Shown here one piece after another: positions 28,587-37,619 of a stretch of DNA of 64,000 bases. The stretch is from NCBI RefSeq assembly GCF_027789125.1, contig NZ_JAQFVF010000025.1:1-64000 (forward strand), in the 5' to 3' direction. The notes beneath the pieces were generated by a model. The model was given only the letters and a program-made list of their open reading frames with translations. It did not search any database and had not been told where the DNA came from. A program made the translations under genes and the position numbers. Source of the stretch: Paenibacillus aestuarii (GTDB taxonomy: Bacteria > Bacillota > Bacilli > Paenibacillales > NBRC-103111). Position 1 is the stretch's first letter, and the number at the start of each line of letters is the position of its first letter.

Positions 28587-30074
28587 ATGCTGCAGCAAGA
28601 TCTCCCCTCCAATCAGACCATCGATTCTTTGCAGGAGCATTCCATCAGACAGCTGTTCAAAAGCAGCCAGGATGTTCAAATCGATCAAGTATTTATGAAA
28701 TTTCATGACTCAGAGCACAGCGTTATTTTAATATATTGCATCGGCTTAGCTGATTCTAAGCAAATCAATAATTATGTAATGCTCCATTTGGAGAGCATGA
28801 TTGAGCTTCATCCGGACGAGCAATCCCTTGAGCGCTATGGACCTCTGCGATTGAAGAGGTTGAATGTGAAAGACAATGTTGATACTTTAACTGCACATGT
28901 GTTTACTGGTGACTTAATCATTTACTTAGAAAAGTCACACACCTTTTATTCTCTGGTAATCGCCGATGCTCCAAAACGTAATCCTGAGGAATCTGCCTCC
29001 GAGGTTTCTATCAAGGGGGCACGCGACGGTTTTACAGAGGACTTGGATACCAACGTTGCCTTGGTTCGGCGCAGAATAAAGTCAGCCTCTATGAGCTGTG
29101 AGTATTTTACTGTCGGGAGAAGAAGTCAAACCAAAGTAGCTTTACTGTATATGAACGATATCGCGAATCCAGAGTTGATTCAAATGGCCAAAGAACGCCT
29201 ACTTAAAATCGATGTGGATGTTCTACATAACAGTAGCCAGTTGGAAGCGATGCTTGCTGATACTTCGATATCGCTATTTCCGTTAATCGATTACATTGGG
29301 CGGCCGGATTATGTGACCGAAAGCTTAATGGTCGGTCGGTTTGTATTTTTAGCTGACGGCTCCCCAAATGCCATCATTGCACCAGTTTCTTTTGCAGGAA
29401 TTCTAAAGACTCCAGAGGATCTCTATTTACCGTTTCAGTTTGTTTCCCTTGAAAGAATACTTCGAATTTTTGGCTTTTTTATCGGAACCCTTTTGCCAGG
29501 CTTCTGGATTTCCTTATCCGCTTACAATATAGACCAGCTCCCTTTCTCTTTGCTGGCTACAGCAAAAATCGTAAGGGCCGGTCTTCCTATGCCCTCCACA
29601 CTCGAATCGTTTTTTATGGTTATTCTTTTTGAGGTTTTCCGGGAAGCAGGCATCCGATTGCCCAAATCGGTCGGACAAACGGTCGCCGTTGTCGGCGGGT
29701 TAATCATAGGTGACATGTCCGTCAAAGCCGGGATCACCTCTCCCGTGATGATCGTGGTCGTATCGATCTCTACGGTTGCATCATTTATGCTGATTAACCA
29801 GAACTTAAACGGTACAGCGACCATACTAAGGATTTACGTCCTTATCATGTCCTGTTTTTTAGGCATCTTCGGATTTATCCTTGCCTTTATTTGCATCGTT
29901 TTTTATATGTCCGCCTTGGAGTCGTTTGGCATCCCATACTTTTCTCCGCTCTCTCCCCCCGTTTGGAAAGAGCTGATACCTGCTATCGCGAGAGAACCTA
30001 TTATTCGAATGAAAAAAAGATCCAGCGTACTTCACCCGAAGGATTCCACCCGTGGAGGAGATGATGCTTCTTGA
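28587..30074 (+). CDS. GerA-family spore germination protein (A subunit)
   Basis: A 495-residue A subunit. The ATG at 28587 (MLQQDLPS) has AAGGTGG about 9 bases upstream. A soluble N-terminal half (about 1-245) contains DPD-like TSISLFPLIDYIGRPDYV, and VTESLMVGRFVFLADGSP is the family-typical junction. Four or five C-terminal helices follow, with FREAGIRLPKSVGQTVAVVG and the end motif ESFGIPYFSPLSPP. The stop overlaps the C-subunit TTG start by four bases. Confidence 0.94.
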   Translation: MLQQDLPSNQTIDSLQEHSIRQLFKSSQDVQIDQVFMKFHDSEHSVILIYCIGLADSKQINNYVMLHLESMIELHPDEQSLERYGPLRLKRLNVKDNVDTLTAHVFTGDLIIYLEKSHTFYSLVIADAPKRNPEESASEVSIKGARDGFTEDLDTNVALVRRRIKSASMSCEYFTVGRRSQTKVALLYMNDIANPELIQMAKERLLKIDVDVLHNSSQLEAMLADTSISLFPLIDYIGRPDYVTESLMVGRFVFLADGSPNAIIAPVSFAGILKTPEDLYLPFQFVSLERILRIFGFFIGTLLPGFWISLSAYNIDQLPFSLLATAKIVRAGLPMPSTLESFFMVILFEVFREAGIRLPKSVGQTVAVVGGLIIGDMSVKAGITSPVMIVVVSISTVASFMLINQNLNGTATILRIYVLIMSCFLGIFGFILAFICIVFYMSALESFGIPYFSPLSPPVWKELIPAIAREPIIRMKKRSSVLHPKDSTRGGDDAS

Positions 30075-31198
30075 TTTTCAGCCGCGTACTGATACTGTTT
30101 ATCGCTTGCAGTCTTCTTACAGGCTGCTGGGATCGAAGAGAGCTTCAAGATACCGTATTCGTAGTTGCACTTGGCGTGGATTATGAAGAAGGACAATATA
30201 CCGTATATTCCCAATTGATAGATTTCAATAGTGTTGCAAAGCATGAGACAGGGGCAAAGGTTGCGGAATCCACATGGATCGGTAAAGCCACTGGAAGCAA
30301 CCCATTTGTCGCTTTTCAAACCTTAAATCAACTTACATCCCAACAGCAGCTATATTTAGGACAGGTTTCAGCTCTTATCTTAACAAGCCGTGCGCTAGAA
30401 CAAAACGTTGAAGACATTTTAGAAGCGTTATATCGATACCGAGAGCTTCGCTATAATTTATGGATATTTGGGTCGGAAGAACCCATTACTTCATTACTTA
30501 CTTCAAATTCTCTCTTAGGTCTCTCTCCAGAGTTGACGGTCATCCATAATCCAAAACCGGCTTCTGCCAAAGTAGCATGGACTCAACCGGTTAATGTAAG
30601 ACAATTCCTTAAAGCCTATAGAGAGCCCGGCGAAACCGCATTTATCCCCTCTCTATCGATAAACAAATTATGGAGAACAAAGGACAAGAAGGAAGATGTA
30701 GCTTATATCGACGGACTCTATACTTTTTATCAGAAAAAGTATAAAAAGAAATTCCTGCTTTCAAAAGTGGAAGGAATTCGTTGGATGAACAAACCTTCAC
30801 AAGAGATTTTACTGCAGGTGAATAATCCACAATTTCAAGCAGCCTTTTTGGTTAGGTATACGCATCGACGTGTGAATTGGAATGACGCAAACGGACAGCT
30901 TCAATATATCTTGGACTTAGATGTTAAGGGCAGCATGGAGATGGCGAACGGTCCTTTCACCAAGGAAGAGCTTAGAGCAGCGGCGGATAACGCGATTCGT
31001 AATGAAATCACCGAAACGTTTCAATTAGGTCAAAAATCGCAAACAGACTTACTTAATCTGGGTAAGGAATTGTACAAACATGACCTTCCAAAATGGCGAG
31101 AAATTTACCGTACCCCGGAGGTTAAACCAACATTGAAGGTGAATATTCATTTGTTCCTGGAGCATTCCGGAACATATAAGGCGAGTCGGGACGAGTAA
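30071..31198 (+). CDS. Ger(x)C-family spore germination lipoprotein (C subunit)
   Basis: A 375-residue lipoprotein C subunit. It starts with TTG at 30071, overlapping the A gene by four bases, with GGAGGAG 10 bases upstream. The signal VLILFIACSLLTGC has lipobox LTGC followed by WDRRELQD, the family signature. The protein continues as FVVALGVDYEEGQYTVYSQL and ends with a Ger(x)C domain (TFQLGQKSQTDLLNLGKELY). It is the last gene of the B-A-C operon. Confidence 0.93.
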   Translation: MIFSRVLILFIACSLLTGCWDRRELQDTVFVVALGVDYEEGQYTVYSQLIDFNSVAKHETGAKVAESTWIGKATGSNPFVAFQTLNQLTSQQQLYLGQVSALILTSRALEQNVEDILEALYRYRELRYNLWIFGSEEPITSLLTSNSLLGLSPELTVIHNPKPASAKVAWTQPVNVRQFLKAYREPGETAFIPSLSINKLWRTKDKKEDVAYIDGLYTFYQKKYKKKFLLSKVEGIRWMNKPSQEILLQVNNPQFQAAFLVRYTHRRVNWNDANGQLQYILDLDVKGSMEMANGPFTKEELRAAADNAIRNEITETFQLGQKSQTDLLNLGKELYKHDLPKWREIYRTPEVKPTLKVNIHLFLEHSGTYKASRDE

Positions 31199-31281
31199 TT
31201 AAACGGTGTTTAGCATCGCTTGATGCGTAAACATTGAACTGCGTTCCTCCCCCCCATATTTGCTTATATGAACAAAAAAGT

Positions 31282-31306
31282 GACCCGCAGCAACGGGCTG
31301 TGGGTC
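31282..31306. terminator. Hairpin terminator, probably bidirectional
   Basis: GACCCGCAGC pairs with GCTGTGGGTC (one wobble) around a five-base loop. The minus strand continues with CTTTTTTG, and the plus strand with an AT-rich tail. It lies between the ger operon end and the HAD gene end. Confidence 0.75.
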
Positions 31307-31431
31307 AAAATTATTTATATTATAAAGGGAGGCAGTTTTATTATAGGCTTAGAGCGCGTACCTCAACCTGATGACAAGGTGGGGGCTGTTTGGCGCTTAC
31401 CGAAGCCACGGCGGCCTCCTCACTACTTTGA

Positions 31432-31458
31432 TTGAACTAACGATCCCCGATAGTTCAA
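31432..31458. repeat. 27-nt dispersed palindromic repeat, copy 2
   Basis: TTGAACTA (31432-31439) and TAGTTCAA (31451-31458) are perfect 8-bp arms around ACGATCCCCGA. It is related to the element at 16348-16374 and also lies in a 3' intergenic region. Confidence 0.6.
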
Positions 31459-31492
31459 CAATCACGCCTCTAACGAATCTAATAATGTTGTT

Positions 31493-31960
31493 TTATTTTC
31501 TAAGAGTGGGAATAAGTCTATGGTGTTTTAATAATAGATCCAGTCCGTCTGTTATATCGTTAACAACGATATGACTAGCCATTAGGGTTGCCGTTGCGCA
31601 TCCTTCTTTGCCAACTATTGCAATTGCCAGATCAGCTTGCCGAAACATTAGCTCATCATTTGCGCCGTTACCCATAGCTGCAACGCCATCTGGCAATAGA
31701 TTAGAAACAAAACTGCGTTTTTCCTCTCGCTGGTCTTCTGGACCGATAATCTGTAGTTTTACTGGCAATCCGTCACATTCTTTTGTTGCACTTCCATTAC
31801 TGTCAGCAGTTAACACATGGATCGTAAACAGTTTTTCTAAATATAAAAGTCTTTCCCTTACGCCCTGTTGCAGTTTTCCATCCAAAGCTATTGTCCCGTT
31901 AAAGTCTAATACTAAATGCTTAATACGAATTTCTCCATCTCCTGGGATGTGTATTTGCAT
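31493..31960 (-). CDS. HAD-like hydrolase
   Basis: A 155-residue HAD-superfamily protein. Motif I is VLDFNGTIALDG (DxNGT), motif II HVLTADS, and motif III/IV VAAMGNGANDELMFRQADL. The layout without a cap domain and the P-type ATPase-like GNGANDE motif match soluble HAD phosphatases such as the YbaK-adjacent type in Bacillales. The substrate is unknown. It is monocistronic, convergent with the ger operon. Confidence 0.82.
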   Translation of the reverse strand: MQIHIPGDGEIRIKHLVLDFNGTIALDGKLQQGVRERLLYLEKLFTIHVLTADSNGSATKECDGLPVKLQIIGPEDQREEKRSFVSNLLPDGVAAMGNGANDELMFRQADLAIAIVGKEGCATATLMASHIVVNDITDGLDLLLKHHRLIPTLRK

Positions 31961-32117
31961 AATTCACTGCTCCTATGTTTCATTTAATTGTTAGTTAACA
32001 GTCCTTGTGGTCAATGTTGAACGTGTAATCCAACGCACAATTATAACAATTTACAAGTTTCTTTAGTATTCCGCATAACTGTCAGTTACTTTACAGATAA
32101 ATTACTCGAACTACTTC

Positions 32118-32327
32118 TTAAAAAGCTGACACAGATTTAGGATTTCCAAATCTCAGAGCAACTTGTCCAGAAGGTGGAGAAACAGAACTCTTTGGTGGAG
32201 ACCATATGTGGGTCCCAACAAATTCTATTGGGAATGCTTCGGGTAAATTCTCAGCCCACCAAGCCAGAATCCAACATCTGAGATCGCTTCTTCCAGTATC
32301 TCTAATTTTTCCTTCACCGTGTCCCAT
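32118..32327 (-). CDS. Small hypothetical protein
   Basis: A 69-residue minus-strand frame beginning MGHGEGKIRDTGRSDLRCWI, with aromatic-rich AWWAENLPEAFPIEFVGTHI and a proline/serine-rich tail. Protein-like composition supports it, but the Shine-Dalgarno is weak (TTTTAGAG) and no family is recognised. Confidence 0.4.
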   Translation of the reverse strand: MGHGEGKIRDTGRSDLRCWILAWWAENLPEAFPIEFVGTHIWSPPKSSVSPPSGQVALRFGNPKSVSAF

Positions 32328-32520
32328 CTCTAAAAGTATGTAACCTCATTTAGATAATTCACTAGATAGTAGCTTCAAATTCCCACATTTGAGGTATTCG
32401 TCAAATAATTAAACAATCCTGCGGTTCTTCATATGAAGAAAAAAGAGCTGCCGCAATTCAATGAATCGAACAAATGAAACAAATACATTTTTCACCTCTT
32501 GCAGATTGTAATCTTGAAGT

Positions 32521-32973
32521 TTAATCGTAATGTCCCACAACTCCAACAACGTATGGTCCTCTTAGCTTGCCCGCGGGATTGCTATCGCTTCTGTTGCTAT
32601 TCGATGGGAAGTTACAAGCAGCGATCACAATATCATTTCTCCCTCTGCAAAGGAAGGGTATAATGTCAAACTGTCTTCCCGGGTTAAAGAAGGAAACATT
32701 CGCCTGTGGAGTGTCGATAATAAGCGCACGCCCATTTATCAATACGATAGCAAAGTTACCGACGGCCAAGAATAAAGCAGCGTCATTAATTTCATCCATA
32801 ACCCGAAGTATGGTAAATCTTCTGGCTACCACAGCCGTAGGACCATTCGGATCGTTTTTTCCCCATAAATAGGATTCACCTGCTTGCGGTACAACCCACG
32901 TCGGGTTTCGATTGATTGGCAGCCCGTTAACCCAAGAAGTAATTCCATGCCACCGTGCTGTCTGAAATGTCAA
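32521..32973 (-). CDS. Hypothetical protein with jelly-roll-like fold, 5' end probably frameshifted
   Basis: A 150-residue frame. The middle, ARRFTILRVMDEINDAALFL, then FAIVLINGRALIIDTPQANV and GRNDIVIAACNF, follows the pattern of galactose-binding/jelly-roll domains (displayed loop, VNG turn, G-N-xIxxxxxN). The listed TTG start has no ribosome binding site, while ATG 33008 with GGAGGGGG upstream reads MYGLTPRDQFKI and then stops in the wrong frame; one extra base in the T run near 32977 would join them. Function unknown; perhaps a spore-surface or carbohydrate-binding protein. Confidence 0.6.
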   Translation of the reverse strand: MTFQTARWHGITSWVNGLPINRNPTWVVPQAGESYLWGKNDPNGPTAVVARRFTILRVMDEINDAALFLAVGNFAIVLINGRALIIDTPQANVSFFNPGRQFDIIPFLCRGRNDIVIAACNFPSNSNRSDSNPAGKLRGPYVVGVVGHYD

Positions 32974-33091
32974 ATTTTAAATTGATCTCGTGGCGTTAGA
33001 CCATACATACTTCCCCCTCCATGAATAACCTAGCTAATAGCTCTCCTCTCGATCATCCCTTTCTCCCATCTTGAATGAAGCGAGGTTATTC

Positions 33092-34093
33092 ATGACAAAT
33101 TCCTATACAAAAACTAGAATTCGCAAAATCACCCGCCATTTCGGTCTGATTCCATTGAGTTCAAAGTCAATCGCGTCATTTTACCGAAAAAACGCCATCA
33201 TCCAGATACAAACGGAAAGTGGAACCTATGCGATAAAACCCTTTTTTCGGAATTTATTCCTCCGATCGAGTACAATTCATCAGATAAAAACAACTGCAAA
33301 CTATATACAACTCTTGATGGAAAGCGATTTCAGCTATATGCCCAAATGGCTCACGAGCAATACCGGAAAGTTATGGACTTTAAACCAAGGAAGACCCTTC
33401 TATATAACCACTTGGATAAAAGGAAGGAATTTGGAAAACCAAACAGATTTTGAAGAGCTCGGCCGGGCCCTTGCAACCCTACATACAACATCCAGTCGTT
33501 TCATTTACACTAAGGGGCCTTTCACAACTAAACAAATCCGAATATGGAAAATTCAAGACCGCCTGTTTCGTAGGCGAATGGCAAAGGCAATCCAATCGAA
33601 TAAACAGAACAAAAAATGGTACAAAAAACATGAAAAACACTGTAAAATAATTTCGGATCGGGCCTGGGCCGACTTAAGGAACCCGGAGATTGTAGACCTC
33701 TTGGAGAAGGAATTGGACCGTCCCGCATTAATACACAACGATATTACTTCGCCTAATGTCATTATTTCTGATGACAACAAGCTTTTCATCATCGATTGGG
33801 ATCATATTAAGGTTGGCTCCATCTACGTTGATATAGCCAAGGCTCTCATGAACACAACTCAATTTAATCCCGATTTCATACAATCGTTCTTAAAAGGGTA
33901 CGAAGAAATCTATCCTTTAGAAAAGACTGAGCGCAAACTAATTTCTTCCTTATATAGATTGCCCCGGGAAGCTTGGCAGGCCACTCGGTTTCCTAGTAGT
34001 CCTAGAAGCCGTGAAATGCTAGACATTATGGAACAAACATGGCTGCTCCGATTGAAAGCAATAGATTTATTAGAGGAATGGATAAATCAATAA
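33092..34093 (+). CDS. CotS-family spore coat protein (kinase-like fold)
   Basis: A 333-residue CotS/YutH-type protein with an aminoglycoside-kinase-like fold. The ATG at 33092 (MTNSYTK) has GCGAGG 7 bases upstream. Key segments are TESGTYAIKPF (nucleotide-binding lysine), catalytic-loop-like ALIHNDITSPNVIIS (HxDxxxxN) and FIIDWDHIKVGSIYVDIAKAL (DxD). In Bacillus, CotS proteins sit in the spore coat. A related gene follows 12 bases downstream, and both precede an amidase, so the cluster is probably sporulation-linked. Confidence 0.85.
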   Translation: MTNSYTKTRIRKITRHFGLIPLSSKSIASFYRKNAIIQIQTESGTYAIKPFFRNLFLRSSTIHQIKTTANYIQLLMESDFSYMPKWLTSNTGKLWTLNQGRPFYITTWIKGRNLENQTDFEELGRALATLHTTSSRFIYTKGPFTTKQIRIWKIQDRLFRRRMAKAIQSNKQNKKWYKKHEKHCKIISDRAWADLRNPEIVDLLEKELDRPALIHNDITSPNVIISDDNKLFIIDWDHIKVGSIYVDIAKALMNTTQFNPDFIQSFLKGYEEIYPLEKTERKLISSLYRLPREAWQATRFPSSPRSREMLDIMEQTWLLRLKAIDLLEEWINQ

Positions 34094-34105
34094 GGGGAAT
34101 TGAGA

Positions 34106-35008
34106 ATGAGGGTATCCATTGGGTCAAGGGTAGAACAAATGTATGGAATAAAAATCAGAGAAACTTTTCAAATACAAGATGTTTAGAGGATTCGAACCGC
34201 TGACGCGAGCTACTGTTTAAAAAGTTACGTCTTTCCTGAAGAGGAGGTTCGTTTTATCACCCGCATCTTATCCTGCATGGATGAGCATGGATTTACCCGT
34301 GGTCAAAAGGTTTATCCTACATTGGAGCAATCCGCCTATATGACTCATGACGGCATTTCGTACACGTTAACGAATTGGGTAGACGGACAGAGACCGGACT
34401 TTATAAGGAAGATAGACTTAAAGAATGGAATTCGAACTTTAGCCAAGTTCCATTCTATTGCTGAAGGATTCCCTACAGCCGAAGCTCCGGTCGCAAGAAT
34501 CCGATATTCGGGACTGAACAATGAAGTTTCGGAATATAAACAACTGCTCAGCCAGTACAAAAATTCAGGGCATTTAGCAGCGCTCTGTGAGGAAGTGCTG
34601 GGCTATTTACATCAGCCAAAAGTCTTAGTGGCCATCGATGCAGAACAAAAGGCTTCCGCATTTATCCATGGCGATTACAATTATCCCAATCTGATTAAAG
34701 ACAAAAGACAAAAATTACATTTGATCGATTTTGATAACAGTTCTCTCCACACAAGAATGAAGGATTTGTCCCATATTCTTCATCGAAATTTTGTTTGGAA
34801 CGGTTCGGAGATGCTTCGTTGGATCGACTACTATCAAAGATACCGACAATTAAGCTCTTCTGATTTAAACCTCCTACATGCGCTTTTATCTGCCCCTTAC
34901 CATGTAGTCCGAAACATAAGAATCGGCGGCATTCGTTTGGCCAAGCGGGTTATTCCAACATTAGCTCATATGAATAAATATCAACGTGAGCTTAGGAGTT
35001 TATTGTAA
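34106..35008 (+). pseudogene. Second CotS-family gene with in-frame amber codon
   Basis: A 300-codon CotS-like gene. ATG 34106 (AAGGGG 8 bases upstream) reads GIKIRETFQIQDV, then TAG at 34184-34186, and continues in the same frame as RIRTADASYCLKSYVFPEEE and FITRILSCMDEHGF. The family normally has Tyr at the stop position (IxDVYRI). The rest is intact with FIHGDYNYPNLI and LIDFDNSSLH as catalytic-like motifs. Translation from ATG 34277 would remove the nucleotide-binding lysine region. A single base change from TAT/TAC explains the stop. Confidence 0.82.
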
Positions 35009-35432
35009 TCCGAACAGTCATACCATACCCTTACACATCGCAAATAGCCGATTCAGTCTAGAACTAATAAATACCGTATAATTCAGCGAACGAAGGCGTA
35101 GTCAATTAGCAGTATAGTTCCGATACTAACAATTTCTAGAACTTTCCCTTGTAAAGCTTCGCCTCGCTGGTACTACACCAATGTACAAGAGCTAGTTTTA
35201 GAATCCTTATAATAGTGAAACCCGCCAGTAAGCGGGTATTTTTTTTCTTTTCCGGGACATTTTCTATATAACTCTGCTATTTGCGGCGGACAAAAAATAC
35301 GGTTCCTCCACTTCAGATGGTCCGTGGAAAGATAAATGATTGGTATAATTTGGAATACTCGATTATTTTATATAACCTGTCCAATCAAAATCTAATAACT
35401 TCTAATATGTATACATAGAGGGGGTGATAGGA
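35009..35432. other. Intergenic region before the amidase gene
   Basis: 424 bases. It contains a terminator at 35219-35247 (ACCCGC/GCGGGT stem, then a long T run) and no recognisable gene. Confidence 0.5.
35219..35247 (+). terminator. Intrinsic terminator
   Basis: ACCCGC pairs with GCGGGT around CAGTAA, followed by ATTTTTTTTT. It lies 210 bases after the CotS-like gene. Confidence 0.85.
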
Positions 35433-36116
35433 ATGCGTGCAATGCGTGCAATAGAAAAGTATCAGATCAATACAAACTTGATACCCAATTTGCCGCAAAT
35501 CCCTTTTAGGAAGGGAGTTGGGCAATACGAAGGGGTCGTCATGCATGCAACAGCTGTTTATAATGATACGGCAACTGGGGAGAGGAGTTACGAAACGACT
35601 CATTTTGAAGAGGCTTTCGTTCATACATTTACGGATGAAACGCAGATTCTTCAGGTTGCCGATTTCAAATATATCTCTTGGAATGCTGGGCAAACCGCGA
35701 ACCAACGTTATCTAGGGAATGAGCTTTGTCAAACTCACGATCACAGTAAGTTTCTGCTTGCTTATGACCGATGGGTATGGCTGGCGGCGTACCAACTTTA
35801 CCAAAGAACGTTAGGGGTAATCGATAATGTGACGCTGAATTCACATATGCAAGTTACTGAAAAATGGCACGAAAGCACTCATACTGACCCGATCGATTAT
35901 CTGGCGGAACACGGCAAAACATGGGCCGACGTCGTTCAAGACGTAACCAAATACTTCAATCAATTTCTAAAGGAGGAAATTGCAGGCATGACGGTTGAAG
36001 ATGCGAATAAGCTGATTGAGATTCTAAAAGGTATTTATAACGCAGGTTTATCTCAGGATGAGGTGCACCGATTAGCAAATGCTTTGCGGAAAGCATCCGG
36101 ACAACCACTGGAATAA
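35433..36116 (+). CDS. N-acetylmuramoyl-L-alanine amidase (Amidase_2)
   Basis: A 227-residue peptidoglycan amidase. Zinc-binding features are VVMHATAVYNDTATGERSYE, then HFEEAFVHTFTDETQILQVA, and later HMQVTEKWHESTHTDP, matching Amidase_2 enzymes of phage and spore type. A C-terminal helical segment (TVEDANKLIEILKGIYNAG) is probably a cell-wall-binding or oligomerisation part. No signal peptide is seen. ATG 35433 has AGGGGGTGAT before it; a GTG at 35424 is an alternative. It may be a prophage-type lysin or a germination or mother-cell-lysis enzyme. Confidence 0.85.
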   Translation: MRAMRAIEKYQINTNLIPNLPQIPFRKGVGQYEGVVMHATAVYNDTATGERSYETTHFEEAFVHTFTDETQILQVADFKYISWNAGQTANQRYLGNELCQTHDHSKFLLAYDRWVWLAAYQLYQRTLGVIDNVTLNSHMQVTEKWHESTHTDPIDYLAEHGKTWADVVQDVTKYFNQFLKEEIAGMTVEDANKLIEILKGIYNAGLSQDEVHRLANALRKASGQPLE

Positions 36117-36127
36117 AACAGAATAAC

Positions 36128-36165
36128 CAAAGGAGCCCAAGGACAAATTCCCTTGGGCTCCTTTG
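36128..36165 (+). terminator. Hairpin after amidase gene
   Basis: A perfect 15-bp stem (36128-36142 with 36151-36165) and an 8-base loop, 11 bases after the stop codon. No T tract follows, so it may also act as an mRNA 3' stabiliser. Confidence 0.75.
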
Positions 36166-36425
36166 ATGAGAAAACTCATGACAGAGCGAACTCAAAGTCT
36201 ATAATAGGCTTGGTTTTAATTTGTTTTTTTGCCGCCTTAACTCCTAAGAATGACCGACTTATTTCCGTGAGGCAAGCCATCTTAGGAAAGCGTGTCTTAT
36301 TGAGCTATCGTTTCCCGTTAGAATGCCTGATATATGAAACAGCTAAATAAGCACATTTATGCATCAACAACTCAAGACCTAATTTAGACGTGTTCAACAT
36401 TGCTAAATGGCTATCAGACATATTT
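36166..36425. other. Intergenic stretch, nothing recognised
   Basis: 260 bases of AT-rich sequence; short frames have no ribosome binding site or family features. Confidence 0.4.
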
Positions 36426-36602
36426 TTAGTTGTTTTCATACTTCCAGCTCTCCCAGCTCTCCCATATTGACTCATCATGGCCATCCGTCACTACTAAATC
36501 GAATTTTTGGGAAAACATTTCTAGAGAATCTTTTGCATCTAAAAGCAGAAACTGTCCCATCTCTTCTCTCACCGTGATTCCGATATCCTTTAATGCCTCC
36601 AT
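36426..36602 (-). CDS. Short MEDS-like fragment or small protein
   Basis: A 58-residue minus-strand frame, MEALKDIGITVREEMGQFLL then LDAKDSLEMFSQKFDLVVTD. The pattern aLKxxGIxVxxxxxxGQLxLxDAxxxL recalls the middle of MEDS (DcmR sensory) domains, which would normally be ~150 residues and attached to a kinase or regulator. TGGAGG follows rather than precedes the ATG, and a TAG lies just upstream, so this may be a gene remnant. Low certainty. Confidence 0.35.
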   Translation of the reverse strand: MEALKDIGITVREEMGQFLLLDAKDSLEMFSQKFDLVVTDGHDESIWESWESWKYENN

Positions 36603-36604
36603 CA

Positions 36605-36637
36605 CTAAAAAAGGCTACCGATCATACACGGCAGCCT
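36605..36637 (-). terminator. Terminator of aldo/keto reductase gene
   Basis: On the minus strand AGGCTGCCG pairs with CGGTAGCCT (one wobble), followed by TTTTTT, 11 bases after the stop codon. Confidence 0.88.
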
Positions 36638-36647
36638 CGTTGTTCTT

Positions 36648-37619
36648 TTAATGGATACTCTTCAGCTCGGCAAAGACCTGATGGTCAAGCAGAACATCGC
36701 CAGCAGCACAGGAATCTTCCAGTTGACTGATATTTTTGCAGCCAGAAATGGGAAAGACAGGGAATGGATGAGCAAGCAAATAACCTAGTGATATTTGGGT
36801 CATCGTAAGCTCTAATTGCTGAGCGATCGATTCGACACACTTCAGCATACGCAAATTCTTATCATTGCAGAGCTTCCATACCTTTTCATTTTCTGGACTC
36901 GGTTTAAGCAGCATTTCACTTTTGTAACGACCACTGAAAAAGCCGGATGCCTGTGAATTGTAAGGGATCGCAGGTAGGCCCGTTCCTTCGTGATAGGTGA
37001 GCTCATTTTCGTCCATCGTCACCGTCGTGGGATCATTTCCAGGAGAATATGAAGCAAGGCTCCATTTGGTTTGGCTGGCAGCAAACCCTTGCACTCCTCT
37101 ACTTGCTGCATAATGGTTTGCGGCTTCAATCCGTACCGCCTTCCAATTCGAACATCCAAAATATCTAATTTTCCCCTGTTGCACCAACGCATTCATCGTA
37201 TCGATAATATCTTCGACAGGTCGTTGTGGATCGTCCCGGTGAAGCCAATACAGATCGATAAAATCGGTTTGCAAATGCCGAAGGCTCTGTTCCACGTCGT
37301 AAATAATCTCTTCCCTGCTTAAGCGTGGTATATGCATTGTCTCCAATTCGGGGTGAGCCCCTTTGGTTGCTAGAACTATACGGTTGCGGTTGTTGCGCGA
37401 TTTCAACCATTGCCCGATGAGCTTCTCGCTGCGACTTAGTTCGCCTGGCAACCAATCGGAGTATACCTTCGCCGTATCCAGAAAATTGCCTCCCCTGTCT
37501 AAAAAACGGTCCATGAGTTCAAAGGATGTCTCTTTGCTCACGGTCTCGCCGAAATTTGAAGTGCCGAGGCAAATGACGGATGGCGTTAACTCCGTTCCAG
37601 GTATGTTTCTGTTTCTCAT
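36648..37619 (-). CDS. Aldo/keto reductase
   Basis: A 323-residue NADPH-dependent oxidoreductase of the (beta/alpha)8 barrel type. ATG 37619 has GGAGG 6 bases upstream. The catalytic tetrad is recognisable as FLDTAKVYSDW (Asp, Tyr), IVLATKGAHPE (Lys) and DLYWLHRDDP (His). YFGCSNWKAVRIEAA and the C-terminal SGCKNISQLEDSCAAG form the coenzyme pocket. It resembles general stress/oxidoreductase AKRs of Bacillales; the substrate is unknown. It is monocistronic. Confidence 0.92.
   Translation of the reverse strand: MRNRNIPGTELTPSVICLGTSNFGETVSKETSFELMDRFLDRGGNFLDTAKVYSDWLPGELSRSEKLIGQWLKSRNNRNRIVLATKGAHPELETMHIPRLSREEIIYDVEQSLRHLQTDFIDLYWLHRDDPQRPVEDIIDTMNALVQQGKIRYFGCSNWKAVRIEAANHYAASRGVQGFAASQTKWSLASYSPGNDPTTVTMDENELTYHEGTGLPAIPYNSQASGFFSGRYKSEMLLKPSPENEKVWKLCNDKNLRMLKCVESIAQQLELTMTQISLGYLLAHPFPVFPISGCKNISQLEDSCAAGDVLLDHQVFAELKSIH

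Noticed and set aside
20758..34186. Recoding of TAG as a sense codon
   Set aside because: Intact genes in the window use TAG as their normal stop (for example the ATPase gene at 8039-8041 and the hydrolase at 14726-14728), and the residues replaced differ between genes.
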